Source: Herbinix sp. (GTDB taxonomy: Bacteria; Bacillota; Clostridia; Lachnospirales; Lachnospiraceae). From it: 64,000 nt of DNA. The stretch's first letter is position 1; every line of letters starts with the position of its first letter. Positions 19,238 to 28,943 of the stretch are shown here, one piece after another. The notes beneath the pieces were generated by a model that was given only the letters and a program-made list of their open reading frames with translations, was not told where the DNA came from and did not search any database. The position numbers were made by a program, and so were the translations under genes. The stretch is from positions 1-64,000 of the forward strand of contig JAQZBN010000004.1 of the NCBI GenBank assembly GCA_029238935.1. Direction: 5' to 3'.

Positions 19238-19714
19238 AAACTGACTCCTTTCATTTGGTGATCATTGCCAATACATCCTAAATTCGCAATGTATAATATT
19301 GCTAATTTGCACTAATGCTGTATCTTTTTCACGTATTTCATTCTACATTATTAACAAAGAAAAATCAATGGTTGTTTCTGCTAATATAAATAGTGCACAA
19401 TCCAAAGGCACTCGATATACTATATATGGAAAATGTCATGGAAGTACTTTCAAAGGAGCAACTGATTCCCATTTATATCTTCTGGGCAAAATTGATCGAA
19501 TAAGGTATAACCCCTTTTATCCTGGTGGTTTCTTTTATTCCTATTAAATTTTCAGTATGTAACAGGAAAGACGAAGCATTTCTTTCATCCTGTTGATTAG
19601 CACAGTTTTTGCCTTCTGTTCTTTCATTAATATAGAATCTAATCAGCCACTTACACTAGCTAACTTGTACCTCTCAGTATAACTAATAGCTTTTTTCATG
19701 AAAGATAAGCAAAT
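19238..19714. other. Noncoding region upstream of the serine operon
   Basis: About 480 bases. The operon promoter should be on the minus strand close to 19240-19350. A short plus-strand frame at 19426-19503 reads like protein and is listed separately. No riboswitch is recognised. Confidence 0.4.
19426..19503 (+). pseudogene. Possible coding remnant of 25 residues
   Basis: The frame MENVMEVLSKEQLIPIYIFW ends AKLIE and continues upstream without ATG as HNPKALDILY, with a stop before that. The residue mix looks more like a protein fragment than chance, but there is no ribosome binding site. The parent family is not recognised. Confidence 0.3.
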
Positions 19715-19748
19715 GAAAAAACCCTTGTCCAACAGGGGATAAGGGTTT
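19715..19748 (-). terminator. Terminator after the DUF6273 gene, copy 1 of a repeated hairpin
   Basis: AAACCCTT and AAGGGTTT enclose a loop with GTCCAACAGGGGA; six T follow on the minus strand. An almost identical hairpin follows the AraC gene at 20657-20688. Confidence 0.8.
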
Positions 19749-19839
19749 CAGACTGTAAATTGATTTTTAAATTAAGGATTATGAATGATGTCCTTTATGT
19801 TGAAATGATAATTGAACTACTTGAAAAGTACCCCAAGAG

Positions 19840-20466
19840 TTATAATTCCAAGCTCAGCCACAGAGCGGGACGAACTCCGCCGCTGTTATCGCCTGTTAAA
19901 GGATGAATCGTGTTGCTGCTGTAGCGGAAGGTGCCGTTTCCCTGAATGCCTATATTGCCGTCGCCGTGGATATATACTGCTCTTCTATTGTCACGCCCGG
20001 ATGACCGAAGCCACCACCACCATACATACCCATCGAATGTCGATCTTCGCTTGATGTTGTTTTTGTCTTTCCTTTGAAACCAGTATCGTTGTTTGGCACT
20101 GCGGTTTTCAAGGTTTTCACTGCTGTCCCCGAAATATTTGCACACTACTTCTTCAATGCTAAGAAGAAATATATAATCCCGAGTATCTTCTCCGCCTCTT
20201 GAACCGTACCACTGATTGTCGTGGTTTTTGTTCCATACCGGAATAATTCTTGACTGTTCGACCGCAGTGAATTTGTTATATAACTCACCGTTAAGATATT
20301 TTCTAAGCGAGCAATCAGCCCATGTCACATCACCAGCGTAATTATTATAGGGGTGTTGTCCGATCATATATTCAGTTATAATCAATGCCGCATTGCCTTG
20401 AATATCAAGAATGCGCCAATCATAACCGCCAAATGGCACGATTGAGCCAATATTAAAATCCCTCAT
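19840..20466 (-). CDS. DUF6273-type protein
   Basis: A 208-residue protein with AAGGAGAAAGAAA before its ATG. It opens with IGSIVPFGGYDWRILDIQGN, continues with DVTWADCSLRKYLNGELYNKF and closes with WWWLRSSGRDNRRAVYIHGDG and GGVRPALWLSL. This set of Trp- and Gly-rich motifs is the DUF6273 domain, often found in surface or tandem-repeat proteins of gut Clostridia; it resembles C-type-lectin-like variable folds seen in phage and diversity-generating systems. This copy has no signal peptide and stands alone. Its function is unknown. Confidence 0.75.
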   Translation of the reverse strand: MRDFNIGSIVPFGGYDWRILDIQGNAALIITEYMIGQHPYNNYAGDVTWADCSLRKYLNGELYNKFTAVEQSRIIPVWNKNHDNQWYGSRGGEDTRDYIFLLSIEEVVCKYFGDSSENLENRSAKQRYWFQRKDKNNIKRRSTFDGYVWWWWLRSSGRDNRRAVYIHGDGNIGIQGNGTFRYSSNTIHPLTGDNSGGVRPALWLSLEL

Positions 20467-20656
20467 TTTCTTTCTCCTTGTATAACATATTTTTTTATAG
20501 TTCTGTTTCAGTGCGCTGACAAGAGCAAATGCTCATTATCTTCTCGACATATTATAATTTATGAAAGAATACCATAAGCAAGGATACAAATATAGTCTTG
20601 ATAATTTATATACCTATATTTTATATGCTTTTATAATAATCAGTTTTTTTACAGCC

Positions 20657-20688
20657 AAAAAACCTTGTCCAACAGGGGATAAGGGTTT
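20657..20688 (-). terminator. Terminator after the AraC gene, copy 2 of the repeated hairpin
   Basis: The same core as the hairpin at 19715-19748 (CCTTGTCCAACAGGGGATAA), with one C less in the left arm. On the minus strand it is followed by TTTTTTGG. Confidence 0.75.
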
Positions 20689-20709
20689 GATTTTATAGTA
20701 GTGATTAAA

Positions 20710-21531
20710 TCACAGTTTCTTTGACGAGGATGGCAAACATCCCATATGCTTTTTATAAGTCTTTGAAAAATAAGACAAATTATCAAAGCCGCAGGTGTGG
20801 GCTGCCTCTTCCACACTATATTTACCGCTTTGCAATAGCTTTTTTGCATTGTTACATCTCAAAATATTAATAAAACTTACGGTGGAGCAATCTGTAATCT
20901 CTTTAAAAAGACGGCAAAAATAATATTTACTTACCCCTGCCTCCTCAGCAATCTCTGTGACCGAGATATTTTTATTAAAATTGCCTTGGATATATCGGAT
21001 CGCTTTTTTTATTATTTCTATTTTGTTCGTTTCAAGTTTATTGGACAAAGGTGACTCCGATACAATATAGTCCCGGTAAAGACAGATCATAAAGTCGATA
21101 ATCATTGACTTTATTTTTGCTTTATAAAACGCTTTTTGAGACGTAAATTCGTCCTTGATGGCATTAAATTTATCGGTTATCAACATATCTTTAATTAGTC
21201 TTTGGAAGATAATCTCCTCCGTATATAAGCCGAAATCCTCACAGATTTTTCGGTCTATAATCAGACAATAATATTTGGACACCTCTGCTATGGTTTGTAT
21301 ATGATGAACATTATTGGAATTAATGATAATCATCTCATCCTTATTCCCAGTCATACTGCTGGCATCGGACAAAACGGTTACGGTACCTTCCACAATATAC
21401 AGAATCTCAATATTTTCATGCCAATGAGGTAAAAAATTGGACTCCATTTTATTCATCGTATCAAAATGAAAAATAACCGGAAACGAAGGGTCACGGTGGG
21501 TATGCGGTTCATAAAAATTTTGCAAAATCAT
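20710..21531 (-). CDS. AraC family regulator with cupin sensor
   Basis: A 273-residue regulator when started at MILQNFYEPH, where AAAGGGGTG precedes ATG. Residues about 20-100 form a cupin-like sensor (LPHWHENIEILYIVEG), which usually binds a sugar or sugar acid. The last 100 residues carry the two AraC helix-turn-helix motifs (ISVTEIAEEAGVSKYYFCRL and YSVEEAAHTCGFDNLSYFSK). It is transcribed away from the isomerase/dehydrogenase operon that starts at 21728, so it is the likely regulator of that operon. Confidence 0.9.
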   Translation of the reverse strand: MILQNFYEPHTHRDPSFPVIFHFDTMNKMESNFLPHWHENIEILYIVEGTVTVLSDASSMTGNKDEMIIINSNNVHHIQTIAEVSKYYCLIIDRKICEDFGLYTEEIIFQRLIKDMLITDKFNAIKDEFTSQKAFYKAKIKSMIIDFMICLYRDYIVSESPLSNKLETNKIEIIKKAIRYIQGNFNKNISVTEIAEEAGVSKYYFCRLFKEITDCSTVSFINILRCNNAKKLLQSGKYSVEEAAHTCGFDNLSYFSKTYKKHMGCLPSSSKKL

Positions 21532-21727
21532 CTTTGGCACCCCTTTGAAATAGATTGATGATACGACAGACACGCAATTAAAACATTACAATCATTTATA
21601 GATCATTTTTGCATAAAATAGCAAGATAGTGTTAATTTATAGCAACTTCATTTCTTTACTTCATCCTAGTTCGATTATACAATGAGGCTTAGAAACAAAC
21701 AACTATTTATTTGAAAGGATGGTTCTT

Positions 21728-22609
21728 ATGTACAATTTTCCAATCGGTGTCATGTTAGATTGTTTTAAGCTGGACACAAAGACCGCTATTGAAAAAGCTG
21801 CCAAACTTGGTGCCAAAGGGCTTCAAATGTATGCAACAAACGGTGAATACTCACCCGAGAATTTAACCGGCAGCAAACGAAAAGAACTTCTTGATATGGT
21901 AAAATCAAATGGTTTAGTATTTTCCGCCCTCTGTGGTGATTTAGGTCAGGGATTTGGTAACAAGGATATCAATCCAATGCTGATCGAAAAATCAAAACGC
22001 ATCATGGAACTGGCGAAAGAATTGGAAACCGATGTTATAACAACTCATATAGGCGTTATTCCGGAAGACAAGAATCATGAACGTTATAAAATCATGCAGG
22101 AGGCCTGTTACTCCTTGAGTCGTTTTGCCGATTCCCTAGACGGACATTTTGCGATTGAAACAGGTCCGGAAATCGCAGTCACCTTAAAGGACTTCTTAGA
22201 TTCCTTACATTCCAAAGGGGTTGCTGTAAATCTTGATCCTGCAAACTTTGTTATGGTTACCGGTGATGATCCTGTGAAAGCAGTTTATACGCTTAAAGAT
22301 TACATCGTACATACCCATGCAAAGGATGGCAGACGCTTAATCAAAAAGGATCCGGAAGTTGTATACGGCATCAAACAAGAAGATCCTTCCGCTGCTACTT
22401 TCCAAAGCGACTTTTTATTTGCTGAAGCACAGTTGCCATTTATTGAACTTCCACTGGGCGAAGGTGATGTTGACTTTGCAGGTTACCTGAAAGCTCTTGA
22501 TGAGATTGGTTACAAAGGTTTCTTAACCATCGAACGGGAAGTTGGAGAGAATCCTGAGGAAGACATTAAAAATGCAGTAATTTATCTTAATCGGATGAAA
22601 GGTTTATAG
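21728..22609 (+). CDS. Sugar phosphate isomerase/epimerase (TIM barrel)
   Basis: A 293-residue protein of the xylose isomerase-like TIM barrel family (AP endonuclease 2 fold). The chosen ATG has GAAAGGAT seven bases upstream; the ATG three codons earlier overlaps that site. Metal-site residues typical of the family are seen in FAIETGPE (Glu), VNLDPANFV (Asp), VHTHAKDG (His) and FLTIERE (Glu). It probably isomerises or epimerises a sugar or inositol derivative. The next gene is a dehydrogenase 13 bases away, so they share an operon; the substrate is unknown. Confidence 0.87.
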   Translation: MYNFPIGVMLDCFKLDTKTAIEKAAKLGAKGLQMYATNGEYSPENLTGSKRKELLDMVKSNGLVFSALCGDLGQGFGNKDINPMLIEKSKRIMELAKELETDVITTHIGVIPEDKNHERYKIMQEACYSLSRFADSLDGHFAIETGPEIAVTLKDFLDSLHSKGVAVNLDPANFVMVTGDDPVKAVYTLKDYIVHTHAKDGRRLIKKDPEVVYGIKQEDPSAATFQSDFLFAEAQLPFIELPLGEGDVDFAGYLKALDEIGYKGFLTIEREVGENPEEDIKNAVIYLNRMKGL

Positions 22610-22622
22610 GAGGTAAAAAGTT

Positions 22623-23681
22623 ATGGCTAAAATTAAAGTGGGGATTATTGGTACGGGATCCATCTCCGTACAACATATAGAATCATATATCAGTAATAGC
22701 AACGTTGAACTATATGCTTTTTGCGATATCAATGAAGAACGTTTAAAATTTATGGCTGAAAAATACAACATAACACGCACCTTCACTGATATGAATGAGA
22801 TGCTCGCGTTAAAGGAAATCGACGCAGTCAGCGTATGCACCTGGAACTCCGCTCATGCTCCTTGTGCAATTGCAGCATTAAATGCAGGCAAGCACGTTCT
22901 ATGCGAAAAGCCAATGTCCGTATCCGAAGAGGATGCCAAAGCCATGAAGGAAGCTGCCGATCGAAACGGCAAATTACTAATGATTGGTTTTGTAAGACGT
23001 TACGGAAATGACTGCAAGATATTAAAAGACTTTATCCAAACCGATTACTTTGGAGAGATCTATTATGCAAAAGCAACTTATCTAAGACGAAAAGGCAATC
23101 CAGGGGGATGGTTTGGTGATAAATCCCGTTCCGGCGGCGGACCTCTGATCGATTTAGGTGTCCATGTAATCGATCTTGTAAGATATCTGTTAGGTAATCC
23201 AAAGCCAGTTTCCGTCTATGGTGCAACCTTTCATAAATTAGCGGATCGCAAAAATATCAAAGGAAAGCAGTCCTATACCTCCTCCAATACAACGGATCAT
23301 GATATCTGCGACGTGGAAGATTTAGCATCTGCCATGATACGATTCGACAATGGTGCTGTATTTACGATAGAAGCAAGCTTTAGCTTAAATCTAAAGAAAG
23401 ACGAAGGTAAAATCGAACTGTTCGGCACAAAGGGCGGAGCTAAATTAGATCCCGAACTGGAGATGTACTCAGAAGTCAATGATTATCTGGCAAATGTTAC
23501 TTTAGATGCAGAAACCTCCTTAAGCTTTGATGGATTATTTGCAAACGAAGTAAATCATTTCGTTTCCTGTATTACTGATGGAACCCCATGTATCTCCCCT
23601 GCCCAGGACGGTATTGAGATTATGGCTATTTTAGATGCAATTTATAAGTCTGCACAGACAGGTCATGAAGTTATATTATAA
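22623..23681 (+). CDS. Gfo/Idh/MocA family oxidoreductase
   Basis: A 352-residue NAD(P)-dependent dehydrogenase. The Rossmann motif VGIIGTGSIS lies at the N-terminus and CEKPMSV supplies the family's EKP motif. The catalytic-domain segment GGPLIDLGVHVIDLVRYLLG carries the usual Asp and His. Members oxidise or reduce inositols, sugar acids and other sugars. AGGAGG precedes the ATG. It lies between two sugar isomerases, as in inositol-like or sugar-acid catabolic operons; the exact pathway is not clear. Confidence 0.92.
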   Translation: MAKIKVGIIGTGSISVQHIESYISNSNVELYAFCDINEERLKFMAEKYNITRTFTDMNEMLALKEIDAVSVCTWNSAHAPCAIAALNAGKHVLCEKPMSVSEEDAKAMKEAADRNGKLLMIGFVRRYGNDCKILKDFIQTDYFGEIYYAKATYLRRKGNPGGWFGDKSRSGGGPLIDLGVHVIDLVRYLLGNPKPVSVYGATFHKLADRKNIKGKQSYTSSNTTDHDICDVEDLASAMIRFDNGAVFTIEASFSLNLKKDEGKIELFGTKGGAKLDPELEMYSEVNDYLANVTLDAETSLSFDGLFANEVNHFVSCITDGTPCISPAQDGIEIMAILDAIYKSAQTGHEVIL

Positions 23682-23788
23682 TTTTGGTTTGATGAAGCCT
23701 GGTTCTTTATGAAAGGATTTATCTATTATATAAAGTACAACATTAACTAGTTTTGTAATTACAGTTACAGTAGGGAGTTTAATAAACT

Positions 23789-24643
23789 ATGAAAATATCG
23801 GTTAGTTCATACAGTTTCGGCAATTTGTTGTACTCAGGAGAGATGACCCAGCTTGACTGTATCTCAAAGGCAAAGGAAATCGGCTTTGATGCGATTGAAT
23901 TTGTAGATATCCTTGCACCGGAAGGTGTATCCGTAGAAGAATATGCGAAAGCATTATCTGAGGAATGTAAACGGTTAGAAATGCCGGTATCCAGTTTTAC
24001 TTTTGGAGCAGACTTTCTAAAAGGGAGTGGCGGCAATATTCACCAAGAAATAGAACGGGTAAAAAAGATGGTGGATCTGGCCGAAATTTTAGGTGCCAAA
24101 TTAATTCGTCACGATGCTACCACCGGTGATGGAAGATCCTTCGATAGCATACTACCTATGATTGCGTATGCTTGCAGAGAGGTAACCATCTATGCTGCTA
24201 CCAAAGGCATTAAGACAACGGTTGAAAATCACGGTTATTTCTGTCAGGATAGTGACCGAGTGGAGAAGCTATACAATGCAGTCAGCCACGAAAACTTTGG
24301 ATTATTAGCAGACATGGGGAACTTTTTATGTGCAGACGAAGCACCGGATAAAGCGTTCGGAAGGATAGCTCCTTACGTCTTCTATGCCCATGCGAAAGAT
24401 TTTCATGTAAAATCTGCAATGCTACCAAATCCCGGAGAAGGCTTCTTCCAATCCAGGAGCGGAAATTACCTTAGAGGAGCCATCATCGGCCACGGTGATG
24501 TTCCAATTGTTCATTGCATTCGTGCGTTAAAGAGAGCGAATTATGATGGATATATTGCGATTGAGTTTGAGGGAATGGAAGATACGTTAACTGGTATTAC
24601 GATTGGATGCAAGAATTTGAAGAGGTATATAGAAGAAGCGTAA
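23789..24643 (+). CDS. Sugar phosphate isomerase/epimerase (TIM barrel)
   Basis: A 284-residue protein of the same barrel family as the gene at 21728 but only distantly similar. It has the opening KISVSSYSFG, IGFDAIEFVDIL, TTVENHGYF (Glu), LLADMGNFL (Asp), VFYAHAKDFH (His) and YIAIEFEG (Glu), which form the usual divalent-metal site. It lies 107 bases after the dehydrogenase on the same strand and ends at a terminator, so it is the last gene of the operon. Confidence 0.87.
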   Translation: MKISVSSYSFGNLLYSGEMTQLDCISKAKEIGFDAIEFVDILAPEGVSVEEYAKALSEECKRLEMPVSSFTFGADFLKGSGGNIHQEIERVKKMVDLAEILGAKLIRHDATTGDGRSFDSILPMIAYACREVTIYAATKGIKTTVENHGYFCQDSDRVEKLYNAVSHENFGLLADMGNFLCADEAPDKAFGRIAPYVFYAHAKDFHVKSAMLPNPGEGFFQSRSGNYLRGAIIGHGDVPIVHCIRALKRANYDGYIAIEFEGMEDTLTGITIGCKNLKRYIEEA

Positions 24644-24662
24644 TTATCTATAGAATCAAATA

Positions 24663-24699
24663 AGGGCTATCGATTTGAATGAATCGATGGCTCTTTTTT
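24663..24699 (+). terminator. Terminator of the sugar isomerase operon
   Basis: AGGGCTATCGATT and AATCGATGGCTCT pair around TGAATG, followed by six T. It lies 20 bases after the last isomerase gene. Confidence 0.9.
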
Positions 24700-24749
24700 G
24701 TTTGGTAAATATAAATTAATGTATTAAGATCCTTAGTCAAAACTTTATC

Positions 24750-25598
24750 TTAGTTCTCAATATAACATACCCCTACCGTTCCCGGTCCGGAATATACTCC
24801 AACTATGGCACTTATTTGTCCTACCAAATATACATTTTTTATATTTGGATTTTTCCGTAACATGTTATACACCATGACAGCTCTCTCTTCAACATTTCCA
24901 TGCACAATATAAGCATCACAATTTTTTCTTTCTGCTATTTCTTCTCCCAACTCCACTAATTTTTTTATTGCCAGATTATTTCCTCTCACTTTTCCATAGG
25001 TGTAACATTGTCCATACTCCTCGTCAAATCCAACAATAGGTTTTATGTCTAATAAATCACCGATCGTACCTGATATTCTTCCAATCCGTCCGCCCTTTCT
25101 AGCGTATTCTAAGGTGCCAAACACAAAGAAAAAATGAAGCTTACTATTCATTGCAGGCAGGTTCTTCACAATTTCATCAAAGCTTTTCCCCTCCTCAATT
25201 AATTCACCACATTTTTTTAGAAGGATTCCTTCACATACTGATGTGGACTTTGTGTCATAGACATAAGTTTTCATTCCAGTATGCTCTTCACTTATCAGTT
25301 TAATAGCATTATAGGTACCTGACAATCCGCTGGAAATTATGATGGATATGACATGAGTGTAATGTTCTTCTTCTAGTTGCTTAAATAATTTATCAATATC
25401 TTCTAACGATGGAAAAGAAGATTTTGGTATCTCATATTTCATATTATTGTATATTTCTTCTGGGGTAATATCGATCCGATCCGTATACTCTCTATTCTTA
25501 TATATAATTTTAAAAGGTAAAACACGTATATGGAATTTATCAATTGTTTCATTGTCTATATCGCAAGCCGAATCGGTTATCAACGCTATCTTCTCCAT
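24750..25598 (-). CDS. DegV family fatty-acid-binding protein
   Basis: A 282-residue DegV protein. It begins ALITDSACDI (the conserved TDSxxD), has ISSGLSGTYNA (the lipid-contacting Ser in SGLSGTY) and GRIGRISGTIGDLLDIKPI. Members bind a fatty acid; in Gram-positive bacteria some act as FakB subunits that present fatty acids to the kinase FakA. No fakA gene is nearby. AGGGAGA precedes the ATG. Confidence 0.92.
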   Translation of the reverse strand: MEKIALITDSACDIDNETIDKFHIRVLPFKIIYKNREYTDRIDITPEEIYNNMKYEIPKSSFPSLEDIDKLFKQLEEEHYTHVISIIISSGLSGTYNAIKLISEEHTGMKTYVYDTKSTSVCEGILLKKCGELIEEGKSFDEIVKNLPAMNSKLHFFFVFGTLEYARKGGRIGRISGTIGDLLDIKPIVGFDEEYGQCYTYGKVRGNNLAIKKLVELGEEIAERKNCDAYIVHGNVEERAVMVYNMLRKNPNIKNVYLVGQISAIVGVYSGPGTVGVCYIEN

Positions 25599-26035
25599 GG
25601 TTTATTTCTCCCTATATTTTTATGAGATAATTTGGTTTATTCATTTTTGATGACTTCAATACAAGCCTCTATATTTGCATTATCTAAATATAGGTTCATT
25701 ATGAAGGTTTATACCATATCATATGCTAATTATACATATGTAGTTCTCAAAACCAGATTATCACGTTTTCAATAACAAATTAATATTTCCAATATAAGTA
25801 TTCCCAATCTTTTACTGTTTTTTTAAATAGGATTATTATTAAGAAAAAAAAATCAAATATTTTAGGATAAAAACTTAGTTGATGATATTTACTTTCGAGT
25901 TTAAGCTTAATTGAGACGATCCGATTAATTTCATGTTGGCACATTATTCGGAGATTTATTCCTTAGAACAATTTAAAGATTAATATGATTATACATAGCA
26001 TTCAGCATTTTTATATGCGGAAGTATTTAAAATAC
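25599..26035. other. AT-rich intergenic region
   Basis: About 440 bases between the DegV and GH94 genes. It should hold the DegV promoter. I see no gene or repeated structure. Confidence 0.4.
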
Positions 26036-26073
26036 AAAAAAGGAACCGAACATTATTGTATGATTCCTTTTTT
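26036..26073 (-). terminator. Terminator after the GH94 gene
   Basis: AAAAAAGGAA and TTCCTTTTTT pair around an 18-base loop, with T-runs on both strands. It lies 60 bases after the phosphorylase stop. Confidence 0.8.
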
Positions 26074-26134
26074 ATGCAGCAGTCGAGGAACTTGATCCCT
26101 TAATTATCATTGAAAACCTTATAGAAAGAAGCTT

Positions 26135-28774
26135 TTAATCCTCAATCAATATATCCACTTCTTTCTCTAAATCACTGAGCTTTATCCACAATTTGTGCGC
26201 TTTTATAAAGGTATCATATATTCCTGTCAATCTTACCTGATTTATCACAAAGCTTCGCTTACCTGCCGATACATTATGATAACGGATGTGGATCAATCTG
26301 CCTTGATAAATGATGTCCATTTGATATGATGTAAATGGGATCCAGGCTGCGGGCTGGAGATAGAATCCACCATACTCCGGTTGAAAGCCAAGTACAAATC
26401 GGATAATTATTTTTAATACTACATTTGAACTTCCTGTCTGCCAATCCAGCATGGATTCCCCATCGATGTGCAGCTCTTTATTATATCCATAGGAGTTTGG
26501 CATAACATATGGGGAGCAGGAAACACGCTCGTGGGTAAACGGGAGTATTTTCATCAATTGTTCCCATGCCTTCTCGGGTTCTCCCATGAAAAAGAGTGCC
26601 ATAATACCAAAAGCAGTCGCGTGTATGTAGGTAGCGCCATTCTCCGCTGTACCCGGCGGCAACTTATATATCCGCCCTACGCCGTAGGTATTGGGTAAAA
26701 AATATGGTTCAAAGGTTTTCAGCCCATACCTTGAATCTAACCTTGAAAATGCCGTAAGTATCTCTTCCCTCATGGTGGCTCCCTTCTTATAGAACCCACT
26801 TATCACCCAAAATGCATTGGAGGTTAAGCTATCTCTGGATTTACCATCCGGATCCTGATAGCTGCCAACATAATAGGACCTGTTATCACCCCATCCGTGG
26901 ACGATTCTTTTCTCCTTATTATCGCCTTCGATCATTGCATATTTGAGAAGCCCCTCCTCAATCCTGGATAAAACGTTTTCATAAGTATGGATGATTGTCT
27001 GGTAAGTATGGTTAGTATGGGTTGTCTCTTCATGGGTGGATAGAAATCGAAGCAACTCTATCATATCCTGCAGGTTCTGATATACCTGCAAGGTTACCAT
27101 GACGGAAACACCGCTGCCAAATTCCATCTGTCCATTACTGCTTACCCCCAAGCCATCCAGTGCATCATTCCAATCTCCATAGAGAGCTCTGATGCATCCC
27201 GTAGCCGGGTCCTGATTAGCAATAAAGTAATCCATAATATGAAGCATATGTAATAAGACACTTTCTTCCTTATCACTCTTCTTCACTAAGTTCTTCTTAT
27301 CATCAAGGATCTCATAATATCCGCAGACCTGATCCAAAAGTGCAAAGTCTCCCGTAAATTTTAGATACGTGATAATTGTATTAATGACCCACGCTCCCTG
27401 ATCAATAAACTGTCTTAAATCCATGGCCGGCGTTACCATATCATTTACTGGTAAGCTATACTGTCTGGGGCATCTGCCCTCCGGTGTAATAAACCCTAAG
27501 GCTTCAACCATCTTATTTCTTGCCTGATCAGGTTTTATAAACAACATACCCTCGATCGCCTGAAAGATATCTCTGATTCCAATCAAAGATCCCAGTGATA
27601 GCTGTGCATAACCTTTAATTCCCGCACAAAACTCAACCTGCTTTTTTAGATAAGTAAAGAAATGAGTTAAGAGATTTCCGTCATAACTATTATTGATACC
27701 TTCGCCAAAAGCCACTCTTAATAATTGATTTTCCAGCGCATTTTGAACTTCATACTGATGAACCAGTTCATCAATACCGGATGCTTTTATATCACGAACT
27801 AACCTTTTATAATCCTGCGAATGCTTTGAATGAATTGAATAGCGAAAAATGGTATCTACCCGGAAGGATTTTTCAGGAGCTATCTCCAGGTGCATAAGTT
27901 CCCCTGCTATGGCTATGTCATTAAAAGCAGTGATATGTCTCTTCTCATGAAATGTTCCGGCTTTTAAAGCTATTGCCGTATGTAAGCTGCTATATACGCC
28001 TCCAACAAATTGATATCTTGAGGTCGATGCTTCCTGCTGCATAAGATGGCTCTCTTCCCCAAGCTCTATTTTCCTGTTAATAACCCCGTAATTCGTGACA
28101 GATACCGTTCTGGACAGGTCTTCGTTGATACGAAAGATAAATGTTCCTTGTTCCGGCATGCTTCCCTTTACAAATTCTGCCTTTCTAAACCATTGATTCT
28201 CAGCGTTCTCATAAATACTGGTGCATAAGTAGGGGTTGATATAACTGGAGAAGTATAATCTTTTCTTCCTTTTACTTAAATTTTGTCCCAGAATGGTGAA
28301 ATACATATGGTTTTGATCATCAATAAATACCCGAAGGGCAAACCTCATATTCATGGCTTCGGTAATATAGTAGACACAGGTTTTCGTAAAAACCGTATAT
28401 CTGTCAACTTCCTGAACCGTGCTATTTTCTATGTTCGGTACTGCCAAAAGAGAAAGTACAGAAAAGTGTTCCTTTTCCTGAAAACCGGCAAAAAAGGCAA
28501 TTTTAGGCTCCTGTCCTTCACTAGCCCGTAGAAATGGTGAAAAAAGTCCTTCATTGGCATGCATGTACCCTGAAGCATAAGCCCAGAAATTAAAGCCCTG
28601 CTGCCCGTATGGAAACCGGTTGTCTCCATCACTACGGGGTATGCATAATATGCTGCTGTCCTCCAGAAAATAAGTATTTCCAGGTAATCTGCTGCAATCC
28701 TTACGAACGGTACCTTCCTTTATCTTCTTATACTGTTCGGACAAATATTCAATATAACAATCTATATCCTTCAT
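26135..28774 (-). CDS. GH94-type glycoside phosphorylase
   Basis: An 879-residue cytoplasmic enzyme. The first 330 residues form the beta-sandwich (RFPYGQQGFNFWAYASGYM..). The alpha/alpha-toroid catalytic domain follows, with ALYGDWNDALDG, whose Asp in DWND matches the GH94 general acid, and with PPGTAENGATYIHA and DWQTGSSNVVLKIIIRFVLG as in phosphate-binding and core regions. The family splits beta-glucosides such as cellobiose, cellodextrins, laminaribiose or sophoro-oligosaccharides with phosphate, saving ATP. The sequence does not look like a standard 800-residue cellobiose phosphorylase, so specificity is left open. Start: GGAGCG before ATG. It follows a sugar importer on the same strand and may act on its cargo. 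Confidence 0.82.
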   Translation of the reverse strand: MKDIDCYIEYLSEQYKKIKEGTVRKDCSRLPGNTYFLEDSSILCIPRSDGDNRFPYGQQGFNFWAYASGYMHANEGLFSPFLRASEGQEPKIAFFAGFQEKEHFSVLSLLAVPNIENSTVQEVDRYTVFTKTCVYYITEAMNMRFALRVFIDDQNHMYFTILGQNLSKRKKRLYFSSYINPYLCTSIYENAENQWFRKAEFVKGSMPEQGTFIFRINEDLSRTVSVTNYGVINRKIELGEESHLMQQEASTSRYQFVGGVYSSLHTAIALKAGTFHEKRHITAFNDIAIAGELMHLEIAPEKSFRVDTIFRYSIHSKHSQDYKRLVRDIKASGIDELVHQYEVQNALENQLLRVAFGEGINNSYDGNLLTHFFTYLKKQVEFCAGIKGYAQLSLGSLIGIRDIFQAIEGMLFIKPDQARNKMVEALGFITPEGRCPRQYSLPVNDMVTPAMDLRQFIDQGAWVINTIITYLKFTGDFALLDQVCGYYEILDDKKNLVKKSDKEESVLLHMLHIMDYFIANQDPATGCIRALYGDWNDALDGLGVSSNGQMEFGSGVSVMVTLQVYQNLQDMIELLRFLSTHEETTHTNHTYQTIIHTYENVLSRIEEGLLKYAMIEGDNKEKRIVHGWGDNRSYYVGSYQDPDGKSRDSLTSNAFWVISGFYKKGATMREEILTAFSRLDSRYGLKTFEPYFLPNTYGVGRIYKLPPGTAENGATYIHATAFGIMALFFMGEPEKAWEQLMKILPFTHERVSCSPYVMPNSYGYNKELHIDGESMLDWQTGSSNVVLKIIIRFVLGFQPEYGGFYLQPAAWIPFTSYQMDIIYQGRLIHIRYHNVSAGKRSFVINQVRLTGIYDTFIKAHKLWIKLSDLEKEVDILIED

Positions 28775-28860
28775 ATATCAAGCGCTCCTTTATACGGTTT
28801 CAACCTGTTCATTAACAACAGAAAGCTTTGTTACACATCGTATGAAACGTAATATTTAAG

Positions 28861-28900
28861 GGGAGTATTGTTATCATATTATGAGACAACAAAGCTCCCC
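28861..28900 (-). terminator. Hairpin after the second binding protein gene
   Basis: GGGGAG and CTCCCC close a stem with an inner GTTGT/AACAA pair. The following T-run on the minus strand is weak, so it may only lower transcription into the GH94 gene. Confidence 0.55.
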
Positions 28901-28943
28901 AAAAACATCAGAAATTTATTTGCATATAACCCACCTTGCAGTC

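Noticed and set aside
19238-19714. A riboswitch ahead of the serine operon
   Set aside because: I looked for glycine, SAM and similar conserved cores on the minus strand and found none.
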